Source: an uncultured Verrucomicrobiota bacterium (GTDB lineage Bacteria > Verrucomicrobiota > Kiritimatiellia > CAIQIC01 > Lenti-01). Taken from it: a DNA stretch of 53,812 bases. The translations under genes and the position numbers were made by a program. The notes beneath the pieces are model-generated. The model was given only the letters and a program-made list of their open reading frames with translations, had not been told where the DNA came from and searched no databases. This document shows positions 8,882-16,664 of this stretch, in pieces (the stretch's first letter is position 1; each line of letters opens with the position of its first letter). The DNA lies in contig CALMNW010000033.1 of assembly GCA_937872095.1 (NCBI GenBank), forward strand, positions 1 to 53,812. The letters run 5' to 3'.

Positions 8882-9970
8882 ATGAAAAAAGCGCGCGGGA
8901 CGTTGTGGATGCGGTCGGGGATCGGATTGTTGGCCGCGTTGTTCGGGGTGCTGGTGTTTTGGTCGGTGGGGTTCCTGCTCGACGACGTCGAAGTGTATCG
9001 GCGGCCGAACTGGGCCGATTATTCCAAGACGCGGATCGATTCCGCGCTCCGGGCCAATCTGGAGGCGCTGGAGCGCCGGATGGCGGAACTGGAGCATCGG
9101 CACACGTTGCTGGATCAGCAGCGGGGTTTCATCCGGGATTCTTCGGGCAGCCTGCAGGTTACGGTGGACAATCTGTTCAAGCTGAAAGATCGGAATCAGC
9201 AACTGGTGTCGCCCGAGCAGTTCGCGCAAGTGTTGGCCTCCTTGGATAAAATCATCGCGATCCAGGAGGAATTCAAGACGACGGCGGAACGCTACGTCCA
9301 GATCACGGACGACAAATTCGAGCTGGGCAAATCCATCGCGGAACAAAAGCGCCGCATTCGCGACCAAGAGGACGCCGTGCGCCGGGAGTTCGATGGAGCG
9401 TTGCGCCGCCACCAGATCCGCAGCACGCTGGTGCGGCTGGCGATTCTGCTTCCGCTGGTGGTGGTGGCCACGATCGTGCTGGTGCGTCGGCGCGGCAGCG
9501 TCTATCGGTTGATCTTCGCCAGCACGGCGGTGGCCCTCTACGTCAAGACGGTGCTGGTGATTCACGAACGTTTTCCCACGCGGTATTTCAAATACGTCGT
9601 GACGATCTGCCTGCTGATGCTGGTGGCTTGGGCGTTCGTTTGGCTGATCCGGCGTCTGGTGAAGCCCAAACTGGACCTCCTGCTCAAGCAGTATCGGCAA
9701 GCCTACGAGCATTATCTGTGCCCGGTGTGCGATTATCCGATCCGGCGCGGACCACGCAAGCATCTCTATTGGACCCGGCGGTCGGTCCACAAGATGGCTT
9801 TGGTTCCGAATGCGGGCGTTCCGGCGGAAGCGGAACAGCCCTACGTGTGCCCCATGTGCGGAACGAGTTTGTTCGAGAAGTGCCCGTCTTGCGGGGCGAT
9901 CCGTCACAGCCTGCTGCCGTCCTGCGAGATCTGCGGCGCCACCAAGGCGCTCGACGCCGAGCGCTACTGA
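8882..9970 (+). CDS. membrane protein with coiled coil and C-terminal zinc ribbons, function unknown
   Basis: 362 residues, not assigned to a named family. An N-terminal membrane helix (about 12-32) leads into a long charged coiled-coil stretch (about 45-185), then three closely spaced helices (about 188-265). The cytosolic tail carries Cys pairs of two or three zinc ribbons: CPVC near 280, CPMC near 323, CPSC near 335 and CEIC near 350. The ribbons resemble double zinc-ribbon domains used for protein or nucleic-acid contacts. AAGGGAG 5 bp before the ATG fixes the start. It follows tRNA-Arg by 22 bp and converges with ccdA, so it is probably monocistronic. Confidence 0.85.
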   Translation: MKKARGTLWMRSGIGLLAALFGVLVFWSVGFLLDDVEVYRRPNWADYSKTRIDSALRANLEALERRMAELEHRHTLLDQQRGFIRDSSGSLQVTVDNLFKLKDRNQQLVSPEQFAQVLASLDKIIAIQEEFKTTAERYVQITDDKFELGKSIAEQKRRIRDQEDAVRREFDGALRRHQIRSTLVRLAILLPLVVVATIVLVRRRGSVYRLIFASTAVALYVKTVLVIHERFPTRYFKYVVTICLLMLVAWAFVWLIRRLVKPKLDLLLKQYRQAYEHYLCPVCDYPIRRGPRKHLYWTRRSVHKMALVPNAGVPAEAEQPYVCPMCGTSLFEKCPSCGAIRHSLLPSCEICGATKALDAERY

Positions 9971-10019
9971 CGCGAATTTTCCGGAAACAACCGGAGGTGA
10001 TCGTCGCCGGCGCCAACCG

Positions 10020-10718
10020 TCAGGCGGCGTACACCAGCCATAGGCCGCCGAGCAGGACGAGGATGCCACAGATCCTTTTTAAGATCAGCGCCCCCTTGGA
10101 GGATTCGTTCCAGTCCAGATAGTGTTGGACAACCTCGGCGAAGGTGCCCGCCAGCACGATGACGGCGCAATGGCCGGCGCCGTAGGTCAGCAGGAGCAGG
10201 ATGCCGTAGGCGAGACGGGTGGCGGCCAGCTTGAAAGTGACGGCCAGCAGCGGGGCCATGTAGGCGAACGTGCAGGGGCCCAGCGCGATGCCGAACACCA
10301 AACCGAGCAGAAAGGCCGCCAGGCGTCCGCGTTTTTTCATCCGGACTTGCCCGGGTCCCGTGAAGGGCATGGGGAACACGCCCAGCAAATGCAGGCCGAC
10401 GAGCAGGAAAATCGCGGCCACGAAATAATTGCCGCCGCGGCCGACGTCGCCGAGCATGCGCCCGGCCAGCGCCGTGGCCGCGCCGACGAGGCCGATGGAC
10501 ACGAGAATGCCCAGCGCGAACAGCAAGGCGATCTGGAAGGCGCGCCGGGTGGAGATGCGGCCTTGTTCGTCGATGAAGCCGACGATGAGCGGAATGCTGG
10601 CGAGATGGCAGGGACTGAGCAGGACGCTCAAGACGCCCCAGGCCAAGGCGGCGGCCAGAGCGAGGGCCGGGCCGCCTTCGACGGCGCGGGAAAGGGAGGT
10701 GAAAAGGTGTTCCAACAT
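10020..10718 (-). CDS. ccdA: CcdA/DsbD-like transmembrane thiol electron carrier
   Basis: 232 residues, six predicted membrane helices. The paired signature of the family is present: LSPCHLASIP near residue 34 and GPCTFAYMAP near 147, each with the redox Cys. CcdA passes electrons from cytosolic thioredoxin to thiol proteins outside the membrane. As the last gene of the arsenic operon, 2 bp after acr3, it most likely serves the two thioredoxin-like proteins encoded upstream rather than cytochrome c assembly; that role is inference. Confidence 0.88.
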   Translation of the reverse strand: MLEHLFTSLSRAVEGGPALALAAALAWGVLSVLLSPCHLASIPLIVGFIDEQGRISTRRAFQIALLFALGILVSIGLVGAATALAGRMLGDVGRGGNYFVAAIFLLVGLHLLGVFPMPFTGPGQVRMKKRGRLAAFLLGLVFGIALGPCTFAYMAPLLAVTFKLAATRLAYGILLLLTYGAGHCAVIVLAGTFAEVVQHYLDWNESSKGALILKRICGILVLLGGLWLVYAA

Positions 10719-10720
10719 GG

Positions 10721-11914
10721 TCAGCCCGCCTTTTCAGGGAACCACCGTTGCGTTCGCAGGCAGATGTTCACCAGTCCCAGCATGACGGGCACTTCGATCA
10801 AGACGCCGACCACGGTGGCCAGCGCGGCGCCGGAGGAAAGGCCGAACAGCATCGTGGCGGTGGCGATGGCGACCTCGAAATGGTTGGAGGCGCCGATCAT
10901 GGCGGCAGGCGCGGCATCGGCGTAGGAGAGCTTCAGCGCGCGGGCCGCGGCGTAGCCCAGCCCGAAAATCAACGTCGTCTGGAGGAACAGGGGAATCGCG
11001 ATCCACAGGATGGTCAGCGGATTGGACAAAATGACCTCGCCCTTGAAACTGAAGAGTAAGACGAGAGTCGTCAGCAGGGCGATGATCGTGACCGGCGTGA
11101 GGACGTGCAGGAATTTCTCCTTGAACCAGGCTTCGCCTTTGGCGGCGAGGATCCACTTGCGGGAAAAATAGCCCGCAACGAGCGGGAGCGCGACATAGAT
11201 CCCGATGGAGAGCAAGAGCGCCTGCCACGGGACGGGCAGGCGGCCCACGCCCAGCAGAAATCCGCCAAGCACGCCGTAGAGCAGGAGCATCGTCAGGGAG
11301 TTGATGGCCACCATGACGAGCGTGAGGCCGTCGTTGCCGCGGGCGAGATAGCCCCAGACCAGCACCATGGCCGTGCAGGGCGCGATGCCCAGCAGGATGC
11401 AGCCGGCCAGATAGCTGCGCCAGAGGGGAACCTGCAGCATCTTGACGCCTTCGACGAGGACGACGGTTCCCGCGCCATGCTCCGCGCCGACGGGCAGATC
11501 GAGACCGAAGGGCATCTTGACCAGATCCACCGCTTCCGGGCCGATGAACGTCTTGAAGACGAACCCGAGAAAGAACGCGGCGAGGGCATACATCGTGAAG
11601 GGTTTGACGGCCCAGTTGACGAACAGGGTCAGCCACACCGGTTTGCCGCTCTTGCCCGCCTGGATCACGGAGGCGAAATCGATTTTCACCATGATGGGGT
11701 ACATCATGAAGAACAGGCAGATGGCGATGGGAATGGAGACGACGGGCGCGCCGTTCACGGTAATGGCCATGCCATCGAGAGCCTTGGCGAAATCGGGCGC
11801 GAGTTTGCCGAGCAGGATGCCGCCCGCGATGCACAGCGCGACCCAAACGGTCAGATAGCGCTCGAAGGGGTTGGTCAGCTTGCGCGATTCGGCGGATGCG
11901 GCGCTGGCGCTCAT
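10721..11914 (-). CDS. acr3: ACR3-family arsenite efflux permease
   Basis: 397 residues, about ten membrane helices. The ACR3 signature [12 protein letters not shown] holds the essential Cys (about C180), and [14 protein letters not shown] near the C-terminus is also diagnostic. It exports arsenite using the proton gradient. The start ATG at 11914 overlaps the arsM stop by 4 bp, and ccdA begins 2 bp after its stop. The helices and loops are full length with no sign of decay. Confidence 0.96.
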   Translation of the reverse strand: MSASAASAESRKLTNPFERYLTVWVALCIAGGILLGKLAPDFAKALDGMAITVNGAPVVSIPIAICLFFMMYPIMVKIDFASVIQAGKSGKPVWLTLFVNWAVKPFTMYALAAFFLGFVFKTFIGPEAVDLVKMPFGLDLPVGAEHGAGTVVLVEGVKMLQVPLWRSYLAGCILLGIAPCTAMVLVWGYLARGNDGLTLVMVAINSLTMLLLYGVLGGFLLGVGRLPVPWQALLLSIGIYVALPLVAGYFSRKWILAAKGEAWFKEKFLHVLTPVTIIALLTTLVLLFSFKGEVILSNPLTILWIAIPLFLQTTLIFGLGYAAARALKLSYADAAPAAMIGASNHFEVAIATATMLFGLSSGAALATVVGVLIEVPVMLGLVNICLRTQRWFPEKAG

Positions 11915-12714
11915 TTCCTCGCTCCTTTCTTCACGGCTTCAATGGTGGCGGAACGGACGTATTTCTCCGCGCCGCTGCCCGGGAACCAATCCTTGATGAA
12001 CAGGGTGCTTCGCTCGTTCACGCGGATGCGAATTCGATCGAAGCCGGCCTTTTTCAGCATCCGTTCCGTTTCCGGGACGGTGGCGGAGCCGGCGATGCAT
12101 CCGCTGTGGGCCTGGAGTTCTCGTTTGACCCGGGCGGGGATCGCCGCAATGGCCACGACGTCGGAAATGGCCAGCCGGCCTCCGGGCTTCAGCACGCGGA
12201 ATGCTTCGGCGAAGACCTGCGGCTTGTCGGGCGACAGATTGATGACGCAATTGGAGAGGATGACATCGGCCGTGGCGTCCGCGACAGGCAAATGCTCGAT
12301 TTCGCCCAGACGGAAGTCGACGTTCTTGATTTTACCCTTGGCCGCGTTTTCGCGCGCCTTGTGGACCATTTCGGGCGTCATGTCCACGCCGATGGCGCGA
12401 CCGCGTTTGCCGACGCGGCGCGCGGCGAGGAAACAATCGAATCCGCCGCCGCAGCCGAGATCGACCACCGTTTCGCCGGACCGAAGGGCCGCGAGGGCCT
12501 GCGGATTGCCGCAACCGAGGCCCATGTTCGCCCCTGTCGGAACGGCGGCCAATTCATCTTTCGAATAGCCGATCTGGACCGAGGCATCGGGATTGAGCAA
12601 GGCATCGGGCGAGCAACAGCCGCCGGAACATCCGCACGAACCGCCGGACGTCGCAATGCCCGCATAGCGGTCGCGGATGTGTTGACGGACTCGGTCTTTC
12701 TTGGGGGAAGGCAT
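11911..12714 (-). CDS. arsM: arsenite S-adenosylmethionine methyltransferase
   Basis: 267 residues. SAM motif [10 protein letters not shown] lies at about 84-93. The three catalytic Cys are C68 (GLGCGN), C156 (SNCVIN) and C206 (HSGCIAG); the 50-residue gap between the last two matches known ArsM enzymes. An N-terminal CGCSGGCC cluster (27-34) is the usual extra As-binding segment. It methylates As(III) to volatile or more mobile species in the cytosol. The gene lies 2 bp after arsC and overlaps acr3 by 4 bp. Confidence 0.95.
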   Translation of the reverse strand: MPSPKKDRVRQHIRDRYAGIATSGGSCGCSGGCCSPDALLNPDASVQIGYSKDELAAVPTGANMGLGCGNPQALAALRSGETVVDLGCGGGFDCFLAARRVGKRGRAIGVDMTPEMVHKARENAAKGKIKNVDFRLGEIEHLPVADATADVILSNCVINLSPDKPQVFAEAFRVLKPGGRLAISDVVAIAAIPARVKRELQAHSGCIAGSATVPETERMLKKAGFDRIRIRVNERSTLFIKDWFPGSGAEKYVRSATIEAVKKGARK

Positions 12715-12716
12715 GA

Positions 12717-13166
12717 TCAGCTCCTTTCGGCGGTCAGCGCGCCAGGCAAGGTCTCGACAAAGGCTTTGATCTCGTCGCGGACGCGGCGGTAATGGCCGAG
12801 GGCTTCTTCTTCGGTGCGGGCGTCTTTGGCCAAGCGCGGTGGATCGTCGAAGCCGGCATGGACGATCTTGGTTCGGCCGGGAAACAACGGGCAGGCTTCA
12901 CGGGCGCGGTCGCAGACGGTCACGACGAAATCGAAATCCCGCGTCGGCAGATCGGCGACGGTCTTGGAGCGCTGGCCGGAGATGTCCACCCCGGCTTCGG
13001 CCATGACGCGGACGGCGAAGGGATTGAGTCCATGGGTTTCGGTGCCGGCGGAGAAGGCTTCGATCCGATCGCCCTTGAGCGCGCGGGCCCAGCCCTCGGC
13101 CATCTGGCTGCGGCAGGAATTGCCCGTGCAGAGAAAGAGAATTTTCGTTTTGCGGCGGCCGCTCAC
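12717..13166 (-). CDS. arsC: arsenate reductase, thioredoxin-coupled (LMW-phosphatase type)
   Basis: 149 residues, starting at GTG 13166, which overlaps the upstream stop (GTGA). It reduces As(V) to As(III). The P-loop is CTGNSCR (C13-R19), followed by the resolving pair C85 and C92. The 72- and 7-residue spacings equal those of the classical thioredoxin-dependent ArsC (Cys 10/82/89). The longer reading frame upstream of the GTG has no family similarity and was not used. The coupled upstream gene is a thioredoxin, its natural electron donor. Confidence 0.95.
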   Translation of the reverse strand: MSGRRKTKILFLCTGNSCRSQMAEGWARALKGDRIEAFSAGTETHGLNPFAVRVMAEAGVDISGQRSKTVADLPTRDFDFVVTVCDRAREACPLFPGRTKIVHAGFDDPPRLAKDARTEEEALGHYRRVRDEIKAFVETLPGALTAERS

Positions 13167-13738
13167 TTGAATTCGAAGCCTAGTTCTTTCCATTTGGCGA
13201 TGATGTCTTCTTTGGCGAAATAGCCTTCGTGGCGGAAAAGCTCTTGGCCGGCGGCATCGAAAAAGATCTGCAGGGGGATGACGCGGACGCCGTATTTGTC
13301 GCCGGCATCCGGATTTTTCCAGACGTCGATGAACTCCACCTCGAGCTGGCCGACATAGGCTGTTTTCATTTCCTCGAGGATGGGGGCCATCATTTTGCAG
13401 GGGATGCACTTGTCTGCCCCGAGATCGACGAGACGGGGCAGGGCGGCGGTCGTCGCCTCCGTAAATTCCGGCACGCTTGCGGGCGCGGGCGCGGATTCGG
13501 AAGATCCGGCCTGTTTGTGTTTGAGCGCAAAGACGATGCCCGCGGCCAAGACTACGGCGGCCACGACGGCCAGGTTTTTGAAGTTCTTCATTTCCGGTTT
13601 TCCTCTTCGTTTTTTAAATTTTTGGAAGACGACATGCCCCGCCAACAGAACGATGATCACCAGCAACAAGGGAATCAGATCCCCACCGTTGTTTGGGGAG
13701 CAGCAAACCGGCACGGAATTGGGCAGCTCGTTGGTCAT
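13163..13738 (-). CDS. membrane-anchored thioredoxin-family protein
   Basis: 191 residues. A short N-terminus with a CC pair (C12-C13), a membrane helix (about 21-40), a basic link, a second helix (about 56-72), then a thioredoxin domain with active site CIPC (111-114) and the VIPLQIFFD cis-Pro strand. The domain would face the periplasm if both helices span. An internal ATG at 13591 with AGAGG upstream could give a shorter form lacking the first helix, so this may be a fusion of two former genes. It sits in the arsenic operon just before arsC and can plausibly exchange electrons with CcdA. Confidence 0.85.
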   Translation of the reverse strand: MTNELPNSVPVCCSPNNGGDLIPLLLVIIVLLAGHVVFQKFKKRRGKPEMKNFKNLAVVAAVVLAAGIVFALKHKQAGSSESAPAPASVPEFTEATTAALPRLVDLGADKCIPCKMMAPILEEMKTAYVGQLEVEFIDVWKNPDAGDKYGVRVIPLQIFFDAAGQELFRHEGYFAKEDIIAKWKELGFEFK

Positions 13739-13754
13739 GGCGCGGTTGTTTTGT

Positions 13755-14132
13755 TCAGTCGGCGAGCAGCGGCGCGGCGATATGAACGACTTTCAAGGTA
13801 TTTTCCGAGGTGGCGGGAGACTGTCCCTTCTGGAAGCCGGCGTCCGCCAGGCATAGATGCGCGAACCCGGCAAAGCCGGTCAATTCCAGCGTCTTTTTTG
13901 CGCAGTTAAGCGGACATCCGTCGATGGCGAGCACCTTTGAGGCGCATTTCGTGGAAACCATCAGGCCCGAGACCCGGCCTCCAATGCCGGCCAGACAAGA
14001 CATCTTGCCGATTCCGTCGCGGGTCATTTGGCGCGCGGCCAAATCGGCCAAGGCGCCCACGTCGGCGCTGCCGGAACAGGGGTAGATTAACTTAGGGGCA
14101 CTGCCGCATGCACAAGTTGGGGTTTCGCTCAT
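13755..14132 (-). CDS. DGC-domain putative metal-binding protein
   Basis: 125 residues. It carries the IDGCPLNCAKK motif (about 71-81) that names the DGC family, plus further Cys in CAC, YPCSG, MSCLAG and KCAS. Such proteins are small, cytosolic and Cys-rich, and often sit beside redox or metal genes; no reaction is established. Here it lies 10 bp after the small thioredoxin and 16 bp before the membrane thioredoxin in the arsenic operon, which suggests arsenic or metal handling. Confidence 0.85.
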   Translation of the reverse strand: MSETPTCACGSAPKLIYPCSGSADVGALADLAARQMTRDGIGKMSCLAGIGGRVSGLMVSTKCASKVLAIDGCPLNCAKKTLELTGFAGFAHLCLADAGFQKGQSPATSENTLKVVHIAAPLLAD

Positions 14133-14142
14133 GTGTTTTCCC

Positions 14143-14376
14143 TCATGCCAAATATGTTTTGATGTCCTCCGGGCTCAATACCTTGCCGACGCTCTTGACG
14201 GCGCCGTCGACGACGAGGGCGGGCGTGGACATCACGCCGAATTTCATGATGTCGACGATCTTTTCGACTTTTTCGAGCTGCGCTTCGACGCCGGCGGCCG
14301 CGACGGCCGCCTCGGCGTTGGCGTACAGCAATTTGCACTTCGGGCAGCCGGTGCCGAGGATTTGGATTTTCTTCAT
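14143..14376 (-). CDS. small thioredoxin-like protein (redox-active disulfide type)
   Basis: 77 residues with active site CPKC (C11-C14) at the end of the first strand, then GVMSTPALVVDG, the cis-Pro region. It matches the short glutaredoxin-like proteins of the TM0996/MTH895 group that commonly accompany ArsP/DUF318 permeases. Cytosolic. It lies 16 bp after the permease stop and probably acts with it or with ArsC. Confidence 0.92.
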   Translation of the reverse strand: MKKIQILGTGCPKCKLLYANAEAAVAAAGVEAQLEKVEKIVDIMKFGVMSTPALVVDGAVKSVGKVLSPEDIKTYLA

Positions 14377-14392
14377 GGGAATTCCTTTCGGT

Positions 14393-15772
14393 TTATCGAA
14401 CGAGGGTTCCGTAGATCATGCCCGTGGCGGTGGCCATGACGACGACGAGGCCGACGAACGTCAGCGTTTTCTTTGGGCCGAGGATGGAGTTGATCACCAG
14501 CATGTTGGGGAGGGAGAGGGCGGGGCCGGCGAGCAGGAGGGCGAGGGCGGGCCCCTGGCCCATGCCGCTGTCGAGCAGGCCACGCAAGATGGGCACTTCC
14601 GTCAGCGTGGCGAAGTACATCAGCGCGCCCGTGACCGAGGCGAACAGGTTGGTCCACAGCGGCCAGAGAGAAGCCAGCCAGGCGGGCGCGACGGCGTCCG
14701 GACGTCCGAGGATGGCGAGCAAGGCCTGCGGGGAGTCGCCCACCAGCGCCTGGATCCAGCGATTGGGGATAATGCCCGCGTCCACGCTGTCGGGGCTGCC
14801 GAGGAAGAATCCGGCCGCGAGCACGCCCAGGAAGAGGAGCGGCAGGATCTGCTTGGCGAAGCCCCACGACTGGTCGCGCCAATCCTTGAGCTCGGTGCCG
14901 CCGACGAACGTCAGCGCGGCGAGACCGGCGGCGCCCGCCGCGAAGGCCGCGACGGGATATTGCGGGAGGGCGAAGGCCAGGACCAAGGACGGAACCGCGG
15001 CCAACAGGATGTAGGCCCGCCTGACCTTGAAGAACCGCCACAGGCAGAAGCCCATCAGCGCCGCGAACAGCGCGGTGACGATCCACTTGGCCCGGAAGAT
15101 CGCGAACCAGATGCCGGACGTTTCCTGCGGCCGCGCCCAGTTGGCGAAGACGAGGATGCCGACCATGGAAAGGAAATAGAGCGCGATTTGCCACAACGGG
15201 CGGTCGCCCTTGTCGTCGTCGCCGAGAAACACTTCCTGCGGGTGGGCGGCCTTCTCGCGCTCTTCTTTCAGGAAGAGGAGGTGCATCAGCAGGCCGATGA
15301 CGACGCTGAACGCGATGGCGCCGACGGCGCGCGCCACACCGAGCTGCCAGCCCAGCACTCGGGCGGTCAGCACGATGGCCAGCACGTTGATGGCGGGGCC
15401 GGAGTAGAGAAAGGCGATGGCGGGACCCAGGCCCGCGCCGCGCAGGTAGATGCCGCCGAAGAGCGGCAACACGGTGCACGAGCAAACCGCGAGGATCGTG
15501 CCCGACACGGAAGCCACGGAGTAGGACAGCCACTTGGAGGCCTTGGGGCCGAAATATTTCATTACGGCGTTCTGGCTGACGAAGACCCCGATGGCCCCGG
15601 CGATGAAAAACGCCGGCACGAGGCAGAGCAGGACGTGTTCGCGCGCGTACCACTTGGCGAGATGCAGGGCCTCGAGGATGGCCCCTTGGAAGCGGAGGTG
15701 CTCCAGCGGCAGGAAGTAGAGGCCGAGGAAGGCGGCCAGCAGTCCCAGGAGGATTTTCAGTTCCTTGTTCAT
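14393..15772 (-). CDS. DUF318/ArsP-type permease
   Basis: 459 residues with about ten membrane helices in two halves joined by a charged cytosolic loop (about 170-190). CSCTVLPLF near residue 98 and SGPAINVLAI match the predicted permease family (YraQ/ArsP/SO_0444). Members export organoarsenicals or metals. It is the first gene after arsR (13-bp gap) and is followed by a matching small thioredoxin. The substrate here is probably an arsenical, by context. A gene symbol is withheld because the subfamily is uncertain. Confidence 0.87.
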   Translation of the reverse strand: MNKELKILLGLLAAFLGLYFLPLEHLRFQGAILEALHLAKWYAREHVLLCLVPAFFIAGAIGVFVSQNAVMKYFGPKASKWLSYSVASVSGTILAVCSCTVLPLFGGIYLRGAGLGPAIAFLYSGPAINVLAIVLTARVLGWQLGVARAVGAIAFSVVIGLLMHLLFLKEEREKAAHPQEVFLGDDDKGDRPLWQIALYFLSMVGILVFANWARPQETSGIWFAIFRAKWIVTALFAALMGFCLWRFFKVRRAYILLAAVPSLVLAFALPQYPVAAFAAGAAGLAALTFVGGTELKDWRDQSWGFAKQILPLLFLGVLAAGFFLGSPDSVDAGIIPNRWIQALVGDSPQALLAILGRPDAVAPAWLASLWPLWTNLFASVTGALMYFATLTEVPILRGLLDSGMGQGPALALLLAGPALSLPNMLVINSILGPKKTLTFVGLVVVMATATGMIYGTLVR

Positions 15773-15785
15773 CGGGCCGGGCGGG

Positions 15786-16094
15786 TTAGAGCGCCGTGCT
15801 CTGGCGCTTGCTTACCGACTTGATCACGTCGACGGTGCAGCCCAACGCCTCCAAAATGCAAGGGCAGGCGAGGTGGTGGATGACTTTGGGGCCGGCCCGC
15901 CGTTCCGTGACGATCCCGGCTTTCTTGAGCTTGTCGAGATGGCGCGAGAGGGTGGGCAAGCTCGTCGAGGCGAGGTGGCGGAGGTCGTTGACGCAGCGGT
16001 CGCCGCGGCTCAGCGCATCCAGAATCAGGACCCGGGTGGGGTGGGCGAGCGCTTTCAAAATGTCCGCTCTCGCCTTGGCTTGCGTGGTATTCAT
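15786..16094 (-). CDS. arsR: ArsR-family metalloregulator
   Basis: 102 residues from ATG 16094; an in-frame ATG at 16106 lies inside the operator. Winged-helix core: LKALAHPTRVLILDAL, LASTSLPTLSRHLDKLKKAGIV, ERRAGPKVIHHL. Candidate As(III) ligands are the Cys before the recognition helix (RCVNDL) and the C-terminal set CPC and GC. It would repress the operon and release DNA on binding arsenite. The promoter boxes predict a transcript beginning close to 16097, so translation may be almost leaderless. Confidence 0.94.
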   Translation of the reverse strand: MNTTQAKARADILKALAHPTRVLILDALSRGDRCVNDLRHLASTSLPTLSRHLDKLKKAGIVTERRAGPKVIHHLACPCILEALGCTVDVIKSVSKRQSTAL

Positions 16095-16103
16095 ATGCCC
16101 ATA

Positions 16104-16131
16104 CATTTACACAATTGTGTAAATATGTCAA
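16104..16131 (-). promoter_or_regulatory. arsenic operon promoter with ArsR operator
   Basis: TTGACA (16131-16126), 16 nt, TAAATG (16109-16104) on the minus strand. Between and over the boxes lies the perfect 20-bp palindrome ATTTACACAATTGTGTAAAT (16105-16124), typical in shape of ArsR/SmtB operators. Binding there would block polymerase directly. Confidence 0.85.
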
Positions 16132-16252
16132 TTGGGCGGGGCATGATTTTTCGGCGGAGGGAAGGTCGGCTCGTTCGCCGCACGCCGGGGGCCGATCGGG
16201 CCATGTCCCGGGATTTCGGTCTGGGCCGGGCGCGATTCGGGCCGGGGCGGTT

Positions 16253-16489
16253 TCAGAATGCGCCGCCCGAAGGGCCTTCCCCGCGGCGGCGGCTTTCTTC
16301 GGCCAGGATTCGGAGGATGTCCGCAGAACAGCAGGTGCCGTTGGGGTTGCGCGTCCGGCATTGGTGGCCGGTACAGGCTCTGGTCGCGGTTTGGATATCC
16401 GGCAGCGTCCGGGCGCCAGTCTGGATGGCCTGCATCAGGGTCTTTCTCTTGACCCCCATGCAATGCCAGATGGTTTCATCGCGGCTCAT
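16253..16489 (-). CDS. small BFD-like [2Fe-2S]-binding protein
   Basis: 78 residues from ATG 16489; an in-frame TTG at 16597 would add 36 Pro-rich residues of no visible family. The pattern HCMGVKRKTLMQAIQTGA, then TLPDIQTATRACTGHQC with a following CC, resembles the bacterioferritin-associated ferredoxin fold, with Cys at about 10, 39, 44 and 53/54. The first pair is C-single rather than CxC, so the cluster geometry may differ. It lies upstream of arsR on the same strand but is separated from it by the ars promoter. Its role is unknown. Confidence 0.65.
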   Translation of the reverse strand: MSRDETIWHCMGVKRKTLMQAIQTGARTLPDIQTATRACTGHQCRTRNPNGTCCSADILRILAEESRRRGEGPSGGAF

Positions 16490-16664
16490 ATCCCGGTTTT
16501 CCGTCAACGAAGGACCCGGAATCAGCGTGGCGGGACCGGGAGGGGGATGCAAGAGGATTTCCGGTTGGGGATTGATGTAGGAGGAATTCTTTGGCAAGAT
16601 TCCATCTGCGTCAGAGCTCGGTGATCCGCCGGGTTTCCGATCGCGACAACCGAGGAGTGGCGTG

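Noticed and set aside
16490-16597. Longer start (TTG 16597) for the BFD-like protein
   Set aside because: The added Pro-rich residues resemble no family and the TTG has no good ribosome site.
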